Source of the DNA: Thiohalomonas denitrificans
GTDB taxonomy: Bacteria; Pseudomonadota; Gammaproteobacteria; Thiohalomonadales; Thiohalomonadaceae
DNA length: 64,000 nucleotides
Reading direction: 5' to 3'
NCBI RefSeq assembly: GCF_016841685.1
Contig: NZ_JAENYR010000005.1
Span: forward strand, 1 to 64,000
Positions 1 through 8,272 of this stretch are shown piece after piece. Numbering within the stretch: the first letter of the stretch is position 1; the number at the start of each line of letters is the position of its first letter. Both the position numbers and the translations under genes were made by a program. The notes under the pieces are model-generated. The model was not told the DNA's origin. It saw only the letters and a list, made by a program, of their open reading frames with translations, and did no database searches.

Positions 1-250
1 CCAGAAAGAGCGGAGGCACATCCCCGGTAGGAGGCGCGCCCTCGCGGCGATTGGCTCAAGGTATATTGCGCCAGGGGCGGCCCTCCTACCAGAAAGAGCG
101 GAGGCACATTTCCGGCAGGAGGCGCGCCCTCGCGGCGATTGGCATCACGGAGTATCGCGCCGGGGGCGGCGGCCCTCCTACCCAGAAAGAGCGGAGGCAC
201 ATTCCCGGTAGGAGGCGCGCCCTCGCGGCGATTTGCGTCAATACGGCAAG
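1..250. repeat. three tandem units of a palindromic intergenic repeat
   Basis: Three near-identical units begin at about 1, 89 and 182. Each starts CCAGAAAGAGCGGAGGCACA and continues into a palindrome whose left arm is GGTAGGAGGCGCGCC and whose right arm is GGCCCTCCTACC. The period is about 88-93 bases. Related single copies occur near 14712-14774 and 30286-30350. No gene is visible here, and the frames that stay open are a by-product of the repeat's composition. Confidence 0.8.
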
Positions 251-255
251 CCGGT

Positions 256-1254
256 TCAATAGCCGTAGGCCTGCGAAAGATCCGCCAGCGATTCGCCCCC
301 GTGCAGACGACAGATGGCTTCGGCGACGAAGGGGCCGAGCCCAATCACCTCGACCCGCTGTGCCAGAAATTGTGAATCCAGGGCCTCGGGGGGGACGGTG
401 TCGCCGATGAAGATGCGCTCCAACGGGGATTCACTCAGTTTGTCGCCCGCTCCCGGGGCAAACACACCATGGGTGGCAACAGCGATCATCCGACGCGCGC
501 CGCGCTTTTTACACGCCTCTGCCGCCCGGGTTAGGGTGGTGCCACCGGCAATCAGGTCGTCGACAATGACGACCGTCTTGTTGGCTACATCTCCGACCAA
601 TTGTTCTCCGGAGACGACACCGCCGCTGCGCTTTTTCTCCATGAATCCGTTACTGGCCGGCCTTTTCAATTGCCGCTCCAGGACTTCACGGAACCGCTCG
701 GCGCGCTTGACCCCCCCGGAATCGGGAGAAAGCACCAGGGTGTCGTCTCCTCCGATGAAATCAGCCACGGGGGCAGCAAAGGCGTGCCGCGCCTCCAGGT
801 GTTCGGTTGAGCAGCGAAAGGCGTTTTCAAAGGCCGAGGGATTGTGGACATCTACCGCCAGTACTCCATCCGTACCGACGGCTTCGAACAGCATCGCCAC
901 GTACCGCGTGGTTACCGGGTCATGGGGTTTGGTCCGACGATCCTTGCGGGCGTAGCAGAGATAAGGCAGCGCCGCAGTGACCCGCGCAGCCCCCGACTGC
1001 TTCAACGTCCCGATGAAAAACAGGAGCCGGACCAGTTTTTCGTTCACGCCCTGCCCGCCGCGGCCGTGCAGCGACTGGACGACATAGACATCCCGATCCC
1101 GCACCTCCACCAGCGGGCGCGCCTTGTGTTCACCATCCTCGAACTCGCGCTCTTCATGTTCACTAAGCGAGACATCCAGGGCCCGGGCCACGCTTTGGCC
1201 GAATTCCCGGGATGCCTCAAGGACAAACAGCATCGGTGTGGGCGGCATGCTCAT
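256..1254 (-). CDS. divergent ribose-phosphate pyrophosphokinase-like protein
   Basis: Predicted cytosolic protein of 332 aa in the PRPP synthetase family, which makes PRPP from ribose 5-phosphate and ATP. Residues 97-106 (PYLCYARKDR) match the PYxxYARxDR block of Prs. VVIVDDLIAGGTT at about 228-240 is the PRPP-binding loop. The usual DLHxxQ block reads DVHNPS (135-140), so this is a divergent paralogue rather than the housekeeping enzyme. The ATG at 1254 overlaps the TGA of the upstream hydrolase gene as ATGA, so the two are translationally coupled; an ATG eight codons further upstream is less likely. It closes a three-gene operon with a hydrolase and a phosphoribosyltransferase. The substrate could be a different sugar phosphate. 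Family assignment is secure, the exact reaction is not. Confidence 0.8.
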   Translation of the reverse strand: MSMPPTPMLFVLEASREFGQSVARALDVSLSEHEEREFEDGEHKARPLVEVRDRDVYVVQSLHGRGGQGVNEKLVRLLFFIGTLKQSGAARVTAALPYLCYARKDRRTKPHDPVTTRYVAMLFEAVGTDGVLAVDVHNPSAFENAFRCSTEHLEARHAFAAPVADFIGGDDTLVLSPDSGGVKRAERFREVLERQLKRPASNGFMEKKRSGGVVSGEQLVGDVANKTVVIVDDLIAGGTTLTRAAEACKKRGARRMIAVATHGVFAPGAGDKLSESPLERIFIGDTVPPEALDSQFLAQRVEVIGLGPFVAEAICRLHGGESLADLSQAYGY

Positions 1255-1916
1255 TGTCCCGTATGGGCCTGGAACCACTCCCGGGCCAGACCCGCGACCT
1301 GTTCAAGTTTGCCGGGCTCCTCGAACAGGTGAGTCGCACCGGGCACGATTTCCAGCCGAGTCTCTGCCTGCATCTGTTCGGCGGCCTCACGGTTGAGCTG
1401 GATCACCTGCTCATCAAGCCCCCCGACCAGCAGCAGCGTTGGTGCCTTGACCCGGGCCAGTGCCTCTCCGGCCATATCGGGACGGCCCCCGCGGGAGACC
1501 ACAGCCGCTATGCTCTCCGGTTTCCTGGCAGCAACGTTGAGTGCTGCCGCCGCACCGGTGCTGGCCCCGAACAGGCCGATGTGCAGGGACTGCAGCTCCG
1601 GCTGGCTTAGAACCCAATCCACGGCGTTCCCGAGACGTCGGGAAAGCAGGCCGATGTCGAAACGGAATTCGGCACTGTACTGATCGATTTGATGCTCGTC
1701 CGGCGTCAACAGGTCGAAAAGCAGCGTCGCCAAACCGCCGCCATTGAGGTCCTCGGCTACCAGACGATTGCGGGGGCTGAACCGACTGCTGCCGCTGCCA
1801 TGGGCGAACAGCACGATGGCTCGACTCCCTTCGGGAATGTTAAGGTTACCCGGGAGCGTCGCGTCCGGTGTTTCTATCATAACTTCACGTTTTTCGATGG
1901 CGGCCCGATCATTCAT
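1251..1916 (-). CDS. alpha/beta hydrolase, dienelactone hydrolase-like
   Basis: Single-domain alpha/beta hydrolase of 221 aa without signal peptide. The oxyanion segment LFAHGSGSSR lies at about 36-45. The nucleophile elbow GASTG (117-121) places the catalytic Ser at 119, and GGLDEQ and GATHLF supply the probable Asp168 and His196, so the triad is complete. Its start overlaps the end of the phosphoribosyltransferase gene by 8 bases and its stop overlaps the start of the PRPP-synthetase-like gene. This family is often annotated as dienelactone hydrolase, but nothing here points to aromatic degradation. The substrate is unknown; the neighbours suggest a role in nucleotide or phosphoribosyl metabolism, which is inference. 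Confidence 0.85.
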   Translation of the reverse strand: MNDRAAIEKREVMIETPDATLPGNLNIPEGSRAIVLFAHGSGSSRFSPRNRLVAEDLNGGGLATLLFDLLTPDEHQIDQYSAEFRFDIGLLSRRLGNAVDWVLSQPELQSLHIGLFGASTGAAAALNVAARKPESIAAVVSRGGRPDMAGEALARVKAPTLLLVGGLDEQVIQLNREAAEQMQAETRLEIVPGATHLFEEPGKLEQVAGLAREWFQAHTGQ

Positions 1917-2535
1917 GCTGATTCCCTCCCAGAAGCGCGATGACCTCGTCGTCCGTAACCTGACCGAAGTCCTCGAAGAATTGCCCGACCGCCATGAACG
2001 AGCTGGGCGTCATCAGACAGACCATCTCATCCACCGACTTCCCGATGCGTTCGGCGGTTTCCGGGGGCGCCGCGCCGATTCCGACGATCACCTTCGCAGG
2101 CCTTTGCGCCTGCACGGAGCGGATCGCCGCCTGCAGCGTGGAACCGGTTGCGATACCGTCATCGACCAGAATGACCACCCGGCCCTCGGCCTTGGCCGGA
2201 GGACGTCCATAGCGTTCACGGCGCTGGCGGATCTTTTTCAGCTGCCGCTCCGCCTCTTCGTCGATATAGGACTGCTCTATACCATACTGCCGAGCCACCG
2301 GCGTCAACTCCACATGTCCGCTCTCATCCACTGAACCGATGGCATACTCCGGGTTCCCCGGCGCGCCCAGCTTATGGACCAGAACCACATCGAGCTCGCC
2401 CTCGAGGTGGTCGGCAACGATGCGTCCCATGGGTGCCCCGCCCCGGGGAATAGCCAGAACAAGAGGGTTATCGCCGCGGTGGTGCTCCAGCCGCTCGGCG
2501 ATCTCTTCGGCGGCTTCCTCGCGATTTCGGAACAT
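1909..2535 (-). CDS. predicted phosphoribosyltransferase (COG1926 type)
   Basis: Stand-alone type I phosphoribosyltransferase domain of about 208 aa. VILVDDGIATGST is the PRPP-binding motif, and LAIPRGGAPMGRIVA near the N terminus is typical of this uncharacterised subfamily. The ATG at 2535 has GGAGAGG just upstream and is preferred to a GTG four codons earlier. It is first in a tight operon with the hydrolase and the PRPP-synthetase-like gene. The acceptor base or nucleoside cannot be read from sequence. Confidence 0.85.
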   Translation of the reverse strand: MFRNREEAAEEIAERLEHHRGDNPLVLAIPRGGAPMGRIVADHLEGELDVVLVHKLGAPGNPEYAIGSVDESGHVELTPVARQYGIEQSYIDEEAERQLKKIRQRRERYGRPPAKAEGRVVILVDDGIATGSTLQAAIRSVQAQRPAKVIVGIGAAPPETAERIGKSVDEMVCLMTPSSFMAVGQFFEDFGQVTDDEVIALLGGNQHE

Positions 2536-2879
2536 ACGCCTCTCCACCCTTCTCGGTCGGTTATCCGCAGTATAGGAAACGGAAAGGGGCTTTTGGGCTA
2601 GCAGCCTATCGGACTTGTGAATAATCTACCGGGCTGAGGGCAGTGCAGTCCAGATTGCCTCGATTTTTTGTACATAGAACCAGTCGGCTTGGCTCCTTGA
2701 GAACAGGTTCCAGACATTCTCTACTACCGCCATCCATTGCGGGATGCGGGGCTCTAACGACTGCGTCCGTGCAGTCGTAGGCTCCTCAATCGAAAAAATT
2801 GGTGACCGCTCTCCCACCATGCCGTGCCGCTACCACTGGCTGAGTCCGACAGGCTCCTGGAGAGCAAGAAACTGATGGT
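2536..2879. other. intergenic region without recognisable features
   Basis: About 340 bases between the phosphoribosyltransferase operon and the 3' end of the CcdA-like gene. A 64-codon open frame at 2626-2820 on the minus strand has no Shine-Dalgarno and no family resemblance I can see. No terminator with a clear T-run and no repeat was recognised. The promoter of the downstream operon is presumably near 2550-2650. Confidence 0.5.
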
Positions 2880-3587
2880 TCAGGGATGAAACAGTCCCGA
2901 GATACTGAGCGCGCCCATACCGATAAGCATGGCACCCGCGGTCCGCTCCAGCCCACCCTTCCAGCCTGCCAGGCGCTCACGGACCTCAGCACCGATATGC
3001 GCCACCACCAGGCTGAACAGAACGGCGGGAATGGCTACCGCACCCAAGCCGAATCCCACCCCCAGCATCAAACCCGCGGTCGGGTCAGCCGTGACGGCAG
3101 CCGCCAGTGCCACCGTGCCGAGCGGCACACATGGATTGAGCGCCATGGCCGCACCCATTCCAAACAATCCCATCGGCATGAGCGCGGTATCGGCAGGTTT
3201 GTGGTGCAAAATGATTTCCGATTGATTCCCGGGAGAAGGGTGTGCACTGCAGGATGACGGTGTGCCTTTACCCGTTCGGCGCGACCGCCACAGGATCACA
3301 AGGCCGACGATGACCGATGCGGCACCGAGCAGGACGGCCCCGGCGCCGTATTCCAACTGCACCGTCACCGCACGCCCCACAGCTGCCGCTGCCGCGCCGA
3401 GGGCCGCGTAGGCAGAGAGCCGGCCCAGCGAAAACGGCAGAATAGTGCGCCAAGCCTGTCTGATACCGCCCGAGCGGGCCAGAAAGACCGGCCCGAGATA
3501 GGGCAGACAGGCGATATTGCAGGGCCCTGCACCGTAGATCAGGCCCATCACTAGCGCTGCCGAGAAGCTGAGTGCGACCGGTTCCAT
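2880..3587 (-). CDS. CcdA/TauE-SafE-like membrane protein
   Basis: Integral membrane protein of 235 aa with about six hydrophobic segments arranged as two halves. The first half carries GPCNIACLPYLGPVF and the second ALNPCVPLG, a duplicated Cys-Pro pattern typical of the DsbD/CcdA transmembrane electron carriers and of the sulfite-exporter TauE/SafE (COG2836) proteins grouped with them. A histidine-containing hydrophilic loop lies between the halves (about 110-145). It follows the TonB-dependent receptor on the same strand by 140 bases. It may move electrons or a metal/sulfur species across the inner membrane for the reductase locus upstream; this is inference from position. Confidence 0.7.
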   Translation of the reverse strand: MEPVALSFSAALVMGLIYGAGPCNIACLPYLGPVFLARSGGIRQAWRTILPFSLGRLSAYAALGAAAAAVGRAVTVQLEYGAGAVLLGAASVIVGLVILWRSRRTGKGTPSSCSAHPSPGNQSEIILHHKPADTALMPMGLFGMGAAMALNPCVPLGTVALAAAVTADPTAGLMLGVGFGLGAVAIPAVLFSLVVAHIGAEVRERLAGWKGGLERTAGAMLIGMGALSISGLFHP

Positions 3588-3726
3588 TTACGTGCTCCGG
3601 GATTCGTCATTCGGGATAGCATGGCCGCCCTGTTTCCGGGCGGCCGTTTCGGTTGCGATTCCGACCAGGAAGGGCATCCCTGCCCCAGTCTGAAATCCTT
3701 TGTGGTGCGTTTCCTGCCGAATCGGT

Positions 3727-5943
3727 TCAGAAACGCAGGGACACACCTGCATAGTACGCCCGGCCCGGATTCACGACGATTGAAAGATCCTCCTCATCGT
3801 AGACACCATCTTCATTACCATCCCCCGTGCCACGGACCGTGTTGTAAAAACGCTCATCCATGACATTGTCGACGCGGGCGAAGAAAGACCAGTCCTTGGC
3901 GTCGTAATTCAACAGCAGATTGAAGACCTCGTGGCCATCGATTTTTTCCTGGTTGATTTCATCGGCGTAATAGGAGGAGATAGCATCCATTTCTCCGGTC
4001 AACAGCCACTTACTGGCTGGCCGGTAAAGCAGCCGCAGATTGGCGTGGTGCTCCGGTACGCGTGGAACGCTGTTCCCGGCGTTGTCGTAGGTCTTGTCGC
4101 AGGCGACAACCTCCATTGTTCCTGTTCTGTAGTTATATTCCGTTATTCCTGTAAAACCAGACGAACAGCTCCCACCAACCGGCTCCACTCTCAAGTGGTA
4201 GTCGTCATATTTCGTATAGGTGCTGTCGAGATAGGTATAAGCGATGTCCATCGATAGCTTGCGGGAGGGGTCGGTCAGCAGCGAGAGTTCAAGCCCGCGG
4301 CTGCGGAAATCCCCCACGTTATCGTAAACGGCATCGGTACTGGTGGAGTACTGCCCCCCGGTGGACTGGATATGGTCGTAACGATCGAGTTGGAAGATGG
4401 CGGCATCGAGATCGACCGGCAGACCCAGCCAACTGGTTTTGGTCCGAAACCCGATTTCCCTGTTGATGGTGGTTTCGGGGTCGAGGTCCGGATTGGGTGC
4501 GGTTTTATGGCTGGGGCTATTGCTGCCCACGAACAACTGCTCCGGAGAGGGTGCCCGAAATCCCGTGGAGGCATTGGCGTAGAGGTCCATGTTCGGGCGA
4601 AGCGAATAGTTGCCGCCCAGTCGCCATGAGAAGACATCGAAATCCTTTTCACCGTTGAGCTCCGAATCCAGCTTATCCTCGTACTCCAGCTCGATGCGGT
4701 CTACCCGACCATTGGTGGTAAAGGTCAGCCGCTCGGTCGCCTGCATTTTAACTTCGCCATACAGCGCCTGCACCTTTTCGTCGGTGTCGTTGAAGTTGGC
4801 CGGATCACCAGGTAAAGCTGCATTCCAGCCAGTGGTCTCGATTCGGAAGGTGTCGCGGTTCTGGTACAGGTTATCGCGCAGATCCACCCCCGCCATCCAG
4901 GCAACGGTCTCGCCGCCGGTCCGGAACTCCGACTTCACTCCGCGCTGCACCTGATGATAGTCGTTGTCATAGGTGTAGACTTCCGGATCATCGTCGGTGG
5001 GAGCGGTTACAAACTCGGTGTCGTCGGTGAACTGGTAGGCATTGACCATCCAGTTCGACGCTTCTCCAATATCGTTGGAATAGGTCAGGAAGTACTTGGA
5101 CAGATCGACGTCAAAGTGATTGGCGTAATCGTTGTAGGAGGGGTCCTCACTCTTCGGATCCTCCTCGGCCGCAGTGACCCCTTTGACATTGCCATGGCTC
5201 CCCTTCTCCCGATTGGAGCGTTCGAAGCCAAAGGTCAGGTCACTGGTATCGCTCAGGTAATATTGCAGTTTACCGTTAAGATAATCCGCCTGGGATGCGG
5301 AATCGTCATAATAGCCGTCCGTCTGGCGGCTGGAGACCTGGACATGTCCGTTCGCTTTTTCACCCGCGAAACCTGCCCGAGCCAGTCCCTTTTGATGTCC
5401 GAAGCTGCCGCCTTCGGCCTGAACCAAATAGCCGGCCTTGTCCGCGCCGCGCTTGGTGGTGATAATCACGGCACCTGAGAGGGCATCATCACCGAATAGA
5501 TAGGAGGCGCCGCCTTTGACTACCTTGATGGACTCGATGTTGTCGAGATCGATGTTGACGCGGCCGGTCCGTTCAAAAACAGGCACGCCATCGATGACGA
5601 CGGCCACGCCCGGTTTTTCCCCCATGTAGACCTGATTCTCCACTCCGCGGATATGGATCTTCAGGGAGTCACCGCTCTGCACCTCCGTGGTAACACCGGG
5701 GATTTGCTGCAGTATCTGCTGGATGTTTTCGGCATGCGCCGCATCCACCTCTTCGCCCCTGACGACGCCAATGTTCGAAGGTTCACCCCGCTTGCTATCG
5801 AAACGGTCGTCGATGGTGGTGGACTCCACCTGGATAATGCCCAGGTCTTCTGCCGTGGCGACCTGAGTTCCGGAAAGCATCACGCCGCCCAACATTGCGG
5901 CGCTGACGGCCGATGCCAGCCGAGACTGACGAAATTCAAACAT
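3727..5943 (-). CDS. TonB-dependent outer-membrane receptor
   Basis: Protein of 738 aa with a signal peptide ending near TQVATA, then a TonB-box-like stretch (DLGIIQVES). A plug domain follows (GVRGEEVDAAHAENIQQIL, IHIRGVENQ, VVIDGVPV, VVKGGASYLFG, AVIITTKRG), then a beta-barrel ending in the aromatic C terminus YYAGVSLRF. It imports a bound substrate across the outer membrane using TonB energy. The plug resembles BtuB/siderophore-type receptors, but the substrate is not evident. It sits just downstream of the double-cubane-type reductase operon on the same strand, separated by 228 bases that hold a hairpin leader, so it may bring in a cofactor metal or the substrate of that system. Confidence 0.93.
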   Translation of the reverse strand: MFEFRQSRLASAVSAAMLGGVMLSGTQVATAEDLGIIQVESTTIDDRFDSKRGEPSNIGVVRGEEVDAAHAENIQQILQQIPGVTTEVQSGDSLKIHIRGVENQVYMGEKPGVAVVIDGVPVFERTGRVNIDLDNIESIKVVKGGASYLFGDDALSGAVIITTKRGADKAGYLVQAEGGSFGHQKGLARAGFAGEKANGHVQVSSRQTDGYYDDSASQADYLNGKLQYYLSDTSDLTFGFERSNREKGSHGNVKGVTAAEEDPKSEDPSYNDYANHFDVDLSKYFLTYSNDIGEASNWMVNAYQFTDDTEFVTAPTDDDPEVYTYDNDYHQVQRGVKSEFRTGGETVAWMAGVDLRDNLYQNRDTFRIETTGWNAALPGDPANFNDTDEKVQALYGEVKMQATERLTFTTNGRVDRIELEYEDKLDSELNGEKDFDVFSWRLGGNYSLRPNMDLYANASTGFRAPSPEQLFVGSNSPSHKTAPNPDLDPETTINREIGFRTKTSWLGLPVDLDAAIFQLDRYDHIQSTGGQYSTSTDAVYDNVGDFRSRGLELSLLTDPSRKLSMDIAYTYLDSTYTKYDDYHLRVEPVGGSCSSGFTGITEYNYRTGTMEVVACDKTYDNAGNSVPRVPEHHANLRLLYRPASKWLLTGEMDAISSYYADEINQEKIDGHEVFNLLLNYDAKDWSFFARVDNVMDERFYNTVRGTGDGNEDGVYDEEDLSIVVNPGRAYYAGVSLRF

Positions 5944-5986
5944 ACCTAACCCCTTAAATAATTATGATCGATTATGTTTTTTCCGT

Positions 5987-6024
5987 GTCACTGCCTCCCT
6001 GATGGGCATCCGTAGCCCTGTGAC
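5987..6024 (-). promoter_or_regulatory. possible structured leader of the TonB receptor gene
   Basis: Read on the minus strand, an outer stem GTCAC/GTGAC encloses an inner hairpin GGGC-TACGGAT-GCCC, about 45 bases upstream of the receptor ATG. It has no following T-run, so it is not a terminator. It is too short for a cobalamin riboswitch and matches no riboswitch class I can name. A cis-regulatory RNA is possible but unproven. Confidence 0.35.
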
Positions 6025-6171
6025 TAACTTCCTATCGATGGCAATAAAATTCCAAAATTGAAATTCTTGAATTATTTGGTATTCATCTTCTGTGCTGTAA
6101 ATCAGCCATATGGTTCATCCCGAAAATCGATAGCATTTGTCTCTCTGAAGCGGTTGGCCAGATTCCGGGCT

Positions 6172-6999
6172 TCAGGACCTGCAAGTCTGCTCGGCATCGG
6201 CCGCTTCCGCCTGCCACGCTTCACGGGCGAGAATCGCGGCGCCGTAGGCCGTGGTGATTTGAGGGATATCGGGGATCACCAGCTCGCGCATCAGCTCCTC
6301 TTCGAATGCCGCCACCAGCCCCTTGTTCAGAGCGGGACCACCATCGAAGTAGATGCGGTCTTCCAGACCGACCCGCTTGGCGAGCCGGACGGTTCGCTTG
6401 GCGATCGAATAGTGGATACCCGCAACAATCTCTTCTTTGGAATAACCGCTCGCCAGCAGACCGATCACCTCCGATTCGGCAAATACGGCACAGGTGCTGT
6501 TAATCGCAGGCGGTGCGCCCTTGAGGTTGAAATGGCAATCACCGAGCTCGTCCAGGTTGAGCTCGAGGTTGCGCGCTGCCATGTCGAGAAAACGACCGGT
6601 ACCTGCGGCACACTTGTCATTCATGGCGAAAGTGACCACATTGCCATCCTCGTCGATCTGAATCGCCTTCGAATCCTGACCGCCGATATTGATAATGGTC
6701 CGCACGCCGCCGTAGGCCTCTCCCGCCTTCTTTGCCCCCATGGCATTGGCGGTGATCTCGCTCACGGATTCATCGGCTTCGCGGTAGAGTTTTCGCCCGT
6801 AGCCGGTCGCCGTAAGAAAAGCGATATCCGCCTGCTCAAGGCTGTTTTCCTTCAGCAGTGAGTGGAACGCCTCTTGCGCATTGCCGTAGAAATGGCTGCC
6901 GGTTGCGACCGTTTTACTGGCGAAAAGGTTGTCCGCCTCATCGACCAGAACCACCTTGATCGCGGTGGAACCGATGTCGATACCTGCAAAATACGGCAT
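6172..6999 (-). CDS. BcrAD/BadFG/HgdC-type ATPase, reductase activator
   Basis: Protein of 275 aa of the ASKHA-fold activator family: a homodimer with one [4Fe-4S] cluster at the interface that couples ATP hydrolysis to injection of low-potential electrons into a partner enzyme. FAGIDIGSTAIK (4-15) is the phosphate 1 motif and NIGGQDSKAI the second. The two cluster cysteines are in NDKCAAGTGRF and NSTCAVFAESE. YFDGGPALNKGL is the adenosine motif. The ATG at 6999 follows a Shine-Dalgarno AAGGAG and starts one base after the stop of the reductase gene; open sequence further upstream only overlaps that gene. Its length and neighbour fit the reductase of the double-cubane cluster system or YjiL. 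Confidence 0.9.
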   Translation of the reverse strand: MPYFAGIDIGSTAIKVVLVDEADNLFASKTVATGSHFYGNAQEAFHSLLKENSLEQADIAFLTATGYGRKLYREADESVSEITANAMGAKKAGEAYGGVRTIINIGGQDSKAIQIDEDGNVVTFAMNDKCAAGTGRFLDMAARNLELNLDELGDCHFNLKGAPPAINSTCAVFAESEVIGLLASGYSKEEIVAGIHYSIAKRTVRLAKRVGLEDRIYFDGGPALNKGLVAAFEEELMRELVIPDIPQITTAYGAAILAREAWQAEAADAEQTCRS

Positions 7000-7000
7000 G

Positions 7001-8272
7001 CTATTTTCTCCTTCTGCGTGCCTTGAGCGACTCGATGAACGCCTCGATGCGTGTCGAAAGCTGACCGACATCATCGGGGCTGTAATCGGTCTCCACGTAC
7101 AGCGAGGGGATCCCCTCGTCGGCGAGGAAGCGGCTGATACTGCGCTGTTCCATTTCAAAGACCTGACACCCGGAAAAGGCCTGGTACACCACACCATCCA
7201 CCGCGAATGTGCGTGCCAACTCCAGTAGCCGGCGCTTGCGATCCTCGTCACTGATGAAGATGGGACAGGTGCAGGGTTTGAGCGCACGGTCGGCGACTGC
7301 ATCCACCATGTCGTAGAGCTGCCACTCATCGACATTGACGGCGTCGTAGAGCATGCGATTGGCGGAGCAGGTTTCGTCGGCGACAATCACCGCCCCCGAC
7401 TGCTCGATTAGCGTGGGCAGCTTGAGGTTGGGAAAGATGGGCGGTGAACCGGTAAACAGAATACGCGGTGCCCGGCGCTGGGCGGCGGCGAAGCCCTCCT
7501 CGCAGCGCTTCTCCACCTCATCATTCAGCGCCTCGACGGCATCGGTCCAGGCATCGATGTCGTCGAAGAAATAGGCATTCGTCACCAGAAACACATCCTT
7601 GCCGAGGATGGGCGCGAGCGGCGCCATGCGCAGGCGATGCAGTCTGCGAAAGGCCTGCTGCGCGCGCGCCACCCTGGCGATACTGTCGCGCAGGCTGTTG
7701 CGGGTGATCTTGTGTCCGGTGAGCGAACCCAGCTCCCGGGCGAATCCGTTGACATTGCTCTGCCAATAGGTGCGGGCCGCCTCACTCTCCTTGGAGGGAG
7801 GCAGTTCGAGGTGATGGACCCGGTAGCCGGCCTCCTCCATCAGGCGACCCGATTTGGTCTTCTGGTCACAGGTGGTCACGTTGACAATGTCCCGGCCTTC
7901 GTCGAGCCAGGAGGCGAGTCCACTGGAGAGCATGCCGAGGGTCGCCTTGACCAGGGAGCAGGACTTGGCCGGCATGAACTCCGCCCCGAGCTGGTCGTAG
8001 GTATGGGACCCGTTACAAAGACGTACGGGTACGGCACCGGCCGCATAAATGAGCTCCTCGGGAACCTGCACGCAGGTGGTGCCGATGACCTTTTTTCCCG
8101 GGTGCGGCACCTCGCCTTCGCAGTGAATGCGGCGGTAGAGGTCGTAGAAGTAATCCATTGCCTTCGGATTATCGGGAAAGTCCTTTTCAATCTTGTTCAG
8201 CGCCTGAGCGGATTCGCGGGATAGCTGCTTGCGCGCCATCTCGGTCTGTTTTGCCTTTACCTCGGCGCTCAT
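7001..8272 (-). CDS. double-cubane-cluster/YjiM-type reductase (HgdB superfamily)
   Basis: Protein of 423 aa in the 2-hydroxyacyl-CoA dehydratase/benzoyl-CoA reductase superfamily, but encoded by one gene rather than a pair of subunit genes. Its cysteines at 67 (TTC), 86 (RLC), 105 (KSC), 135 (TTCD), 302 (ETC), 334/336 (CTC) and 369 (GC) follow the spacing I recall for E. coli YjiM and the double-cubane cluster proteins, which hold an [Fe8S9] cluster and reduce small molecules. Ordinary HgdB-type subunits carry fewer ligands. ETDYSPDDVGQLSTRIEAF near the C terminus is the family signature. Its ATG overlaps the polyferredoxin stop (ATGA), and the activator gene follows after one base. The physiological substrate is unknown; a dehydratase role is not excluded. 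Confidence 0.78.
   Translation of the reverse strand: MSAEVKAKQTEMARKQLSRESAQALNKIEKDFPDNPKAMDYFYDLYRRIHCEGEVPHPGKKVIGTTCVQVPEELIYAAGAVPVRLCNGSHTYDQLGAEFMPAKSCSLVKATLGMLSSGLASWLDEGRDIVNVTTCDQKTKSGRLMEEAGYRVHHLELPPSKESEAARTYWQSNVNGFARELGSLTGHKITRNSLRDSIARVARAQQAFRRLHRLRMAPLAPILGKDVFLVTNAYFFDDIDAWTDAVEALNDEVEKRCEEGFAAAQRRAPRILFTGSPPIFPNLKLPTLIEQSGAVIVADETCSANRMLYDAVNVDEWQLYDMVDAVADRALKPCTCPIFISDEDRKRRLLELARTFAVDGVVYQAFSGCQVFEMEQRSISRFLADEGIPSLYVETDYSPDDVGQLSTRIEAFIESLKARRRRK

Noticed and set aside
51-410. Open frames in the repeat at the window start
   Set aside because: They follow the repeat period and encode Arg/Gly-rich text without any domain; one also runs into the PRPP-synthetase-like gene.
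2626-2820. Small protein gene in the gap before the CcdA-like gene
   Set aside because: No ribosome site, no recognisable domain, and composition unlike the neighbours.
5944-6171. Cobalamin riboswitch upstream of the TonB receptor
   Set aside because: The leader is too short and lacks the B12 box and the long conserved core.
6172-8272. Benzoyl-CoA reductase or a two-subunit 2-hydroxyacyl-CoA dehydratase
   Set aside because: Only one large HgdB-like gene instead of a subunit pair, no CoA-pathway genes nearby, and the Cys pattern is of the YjiM/double-cubane kind.
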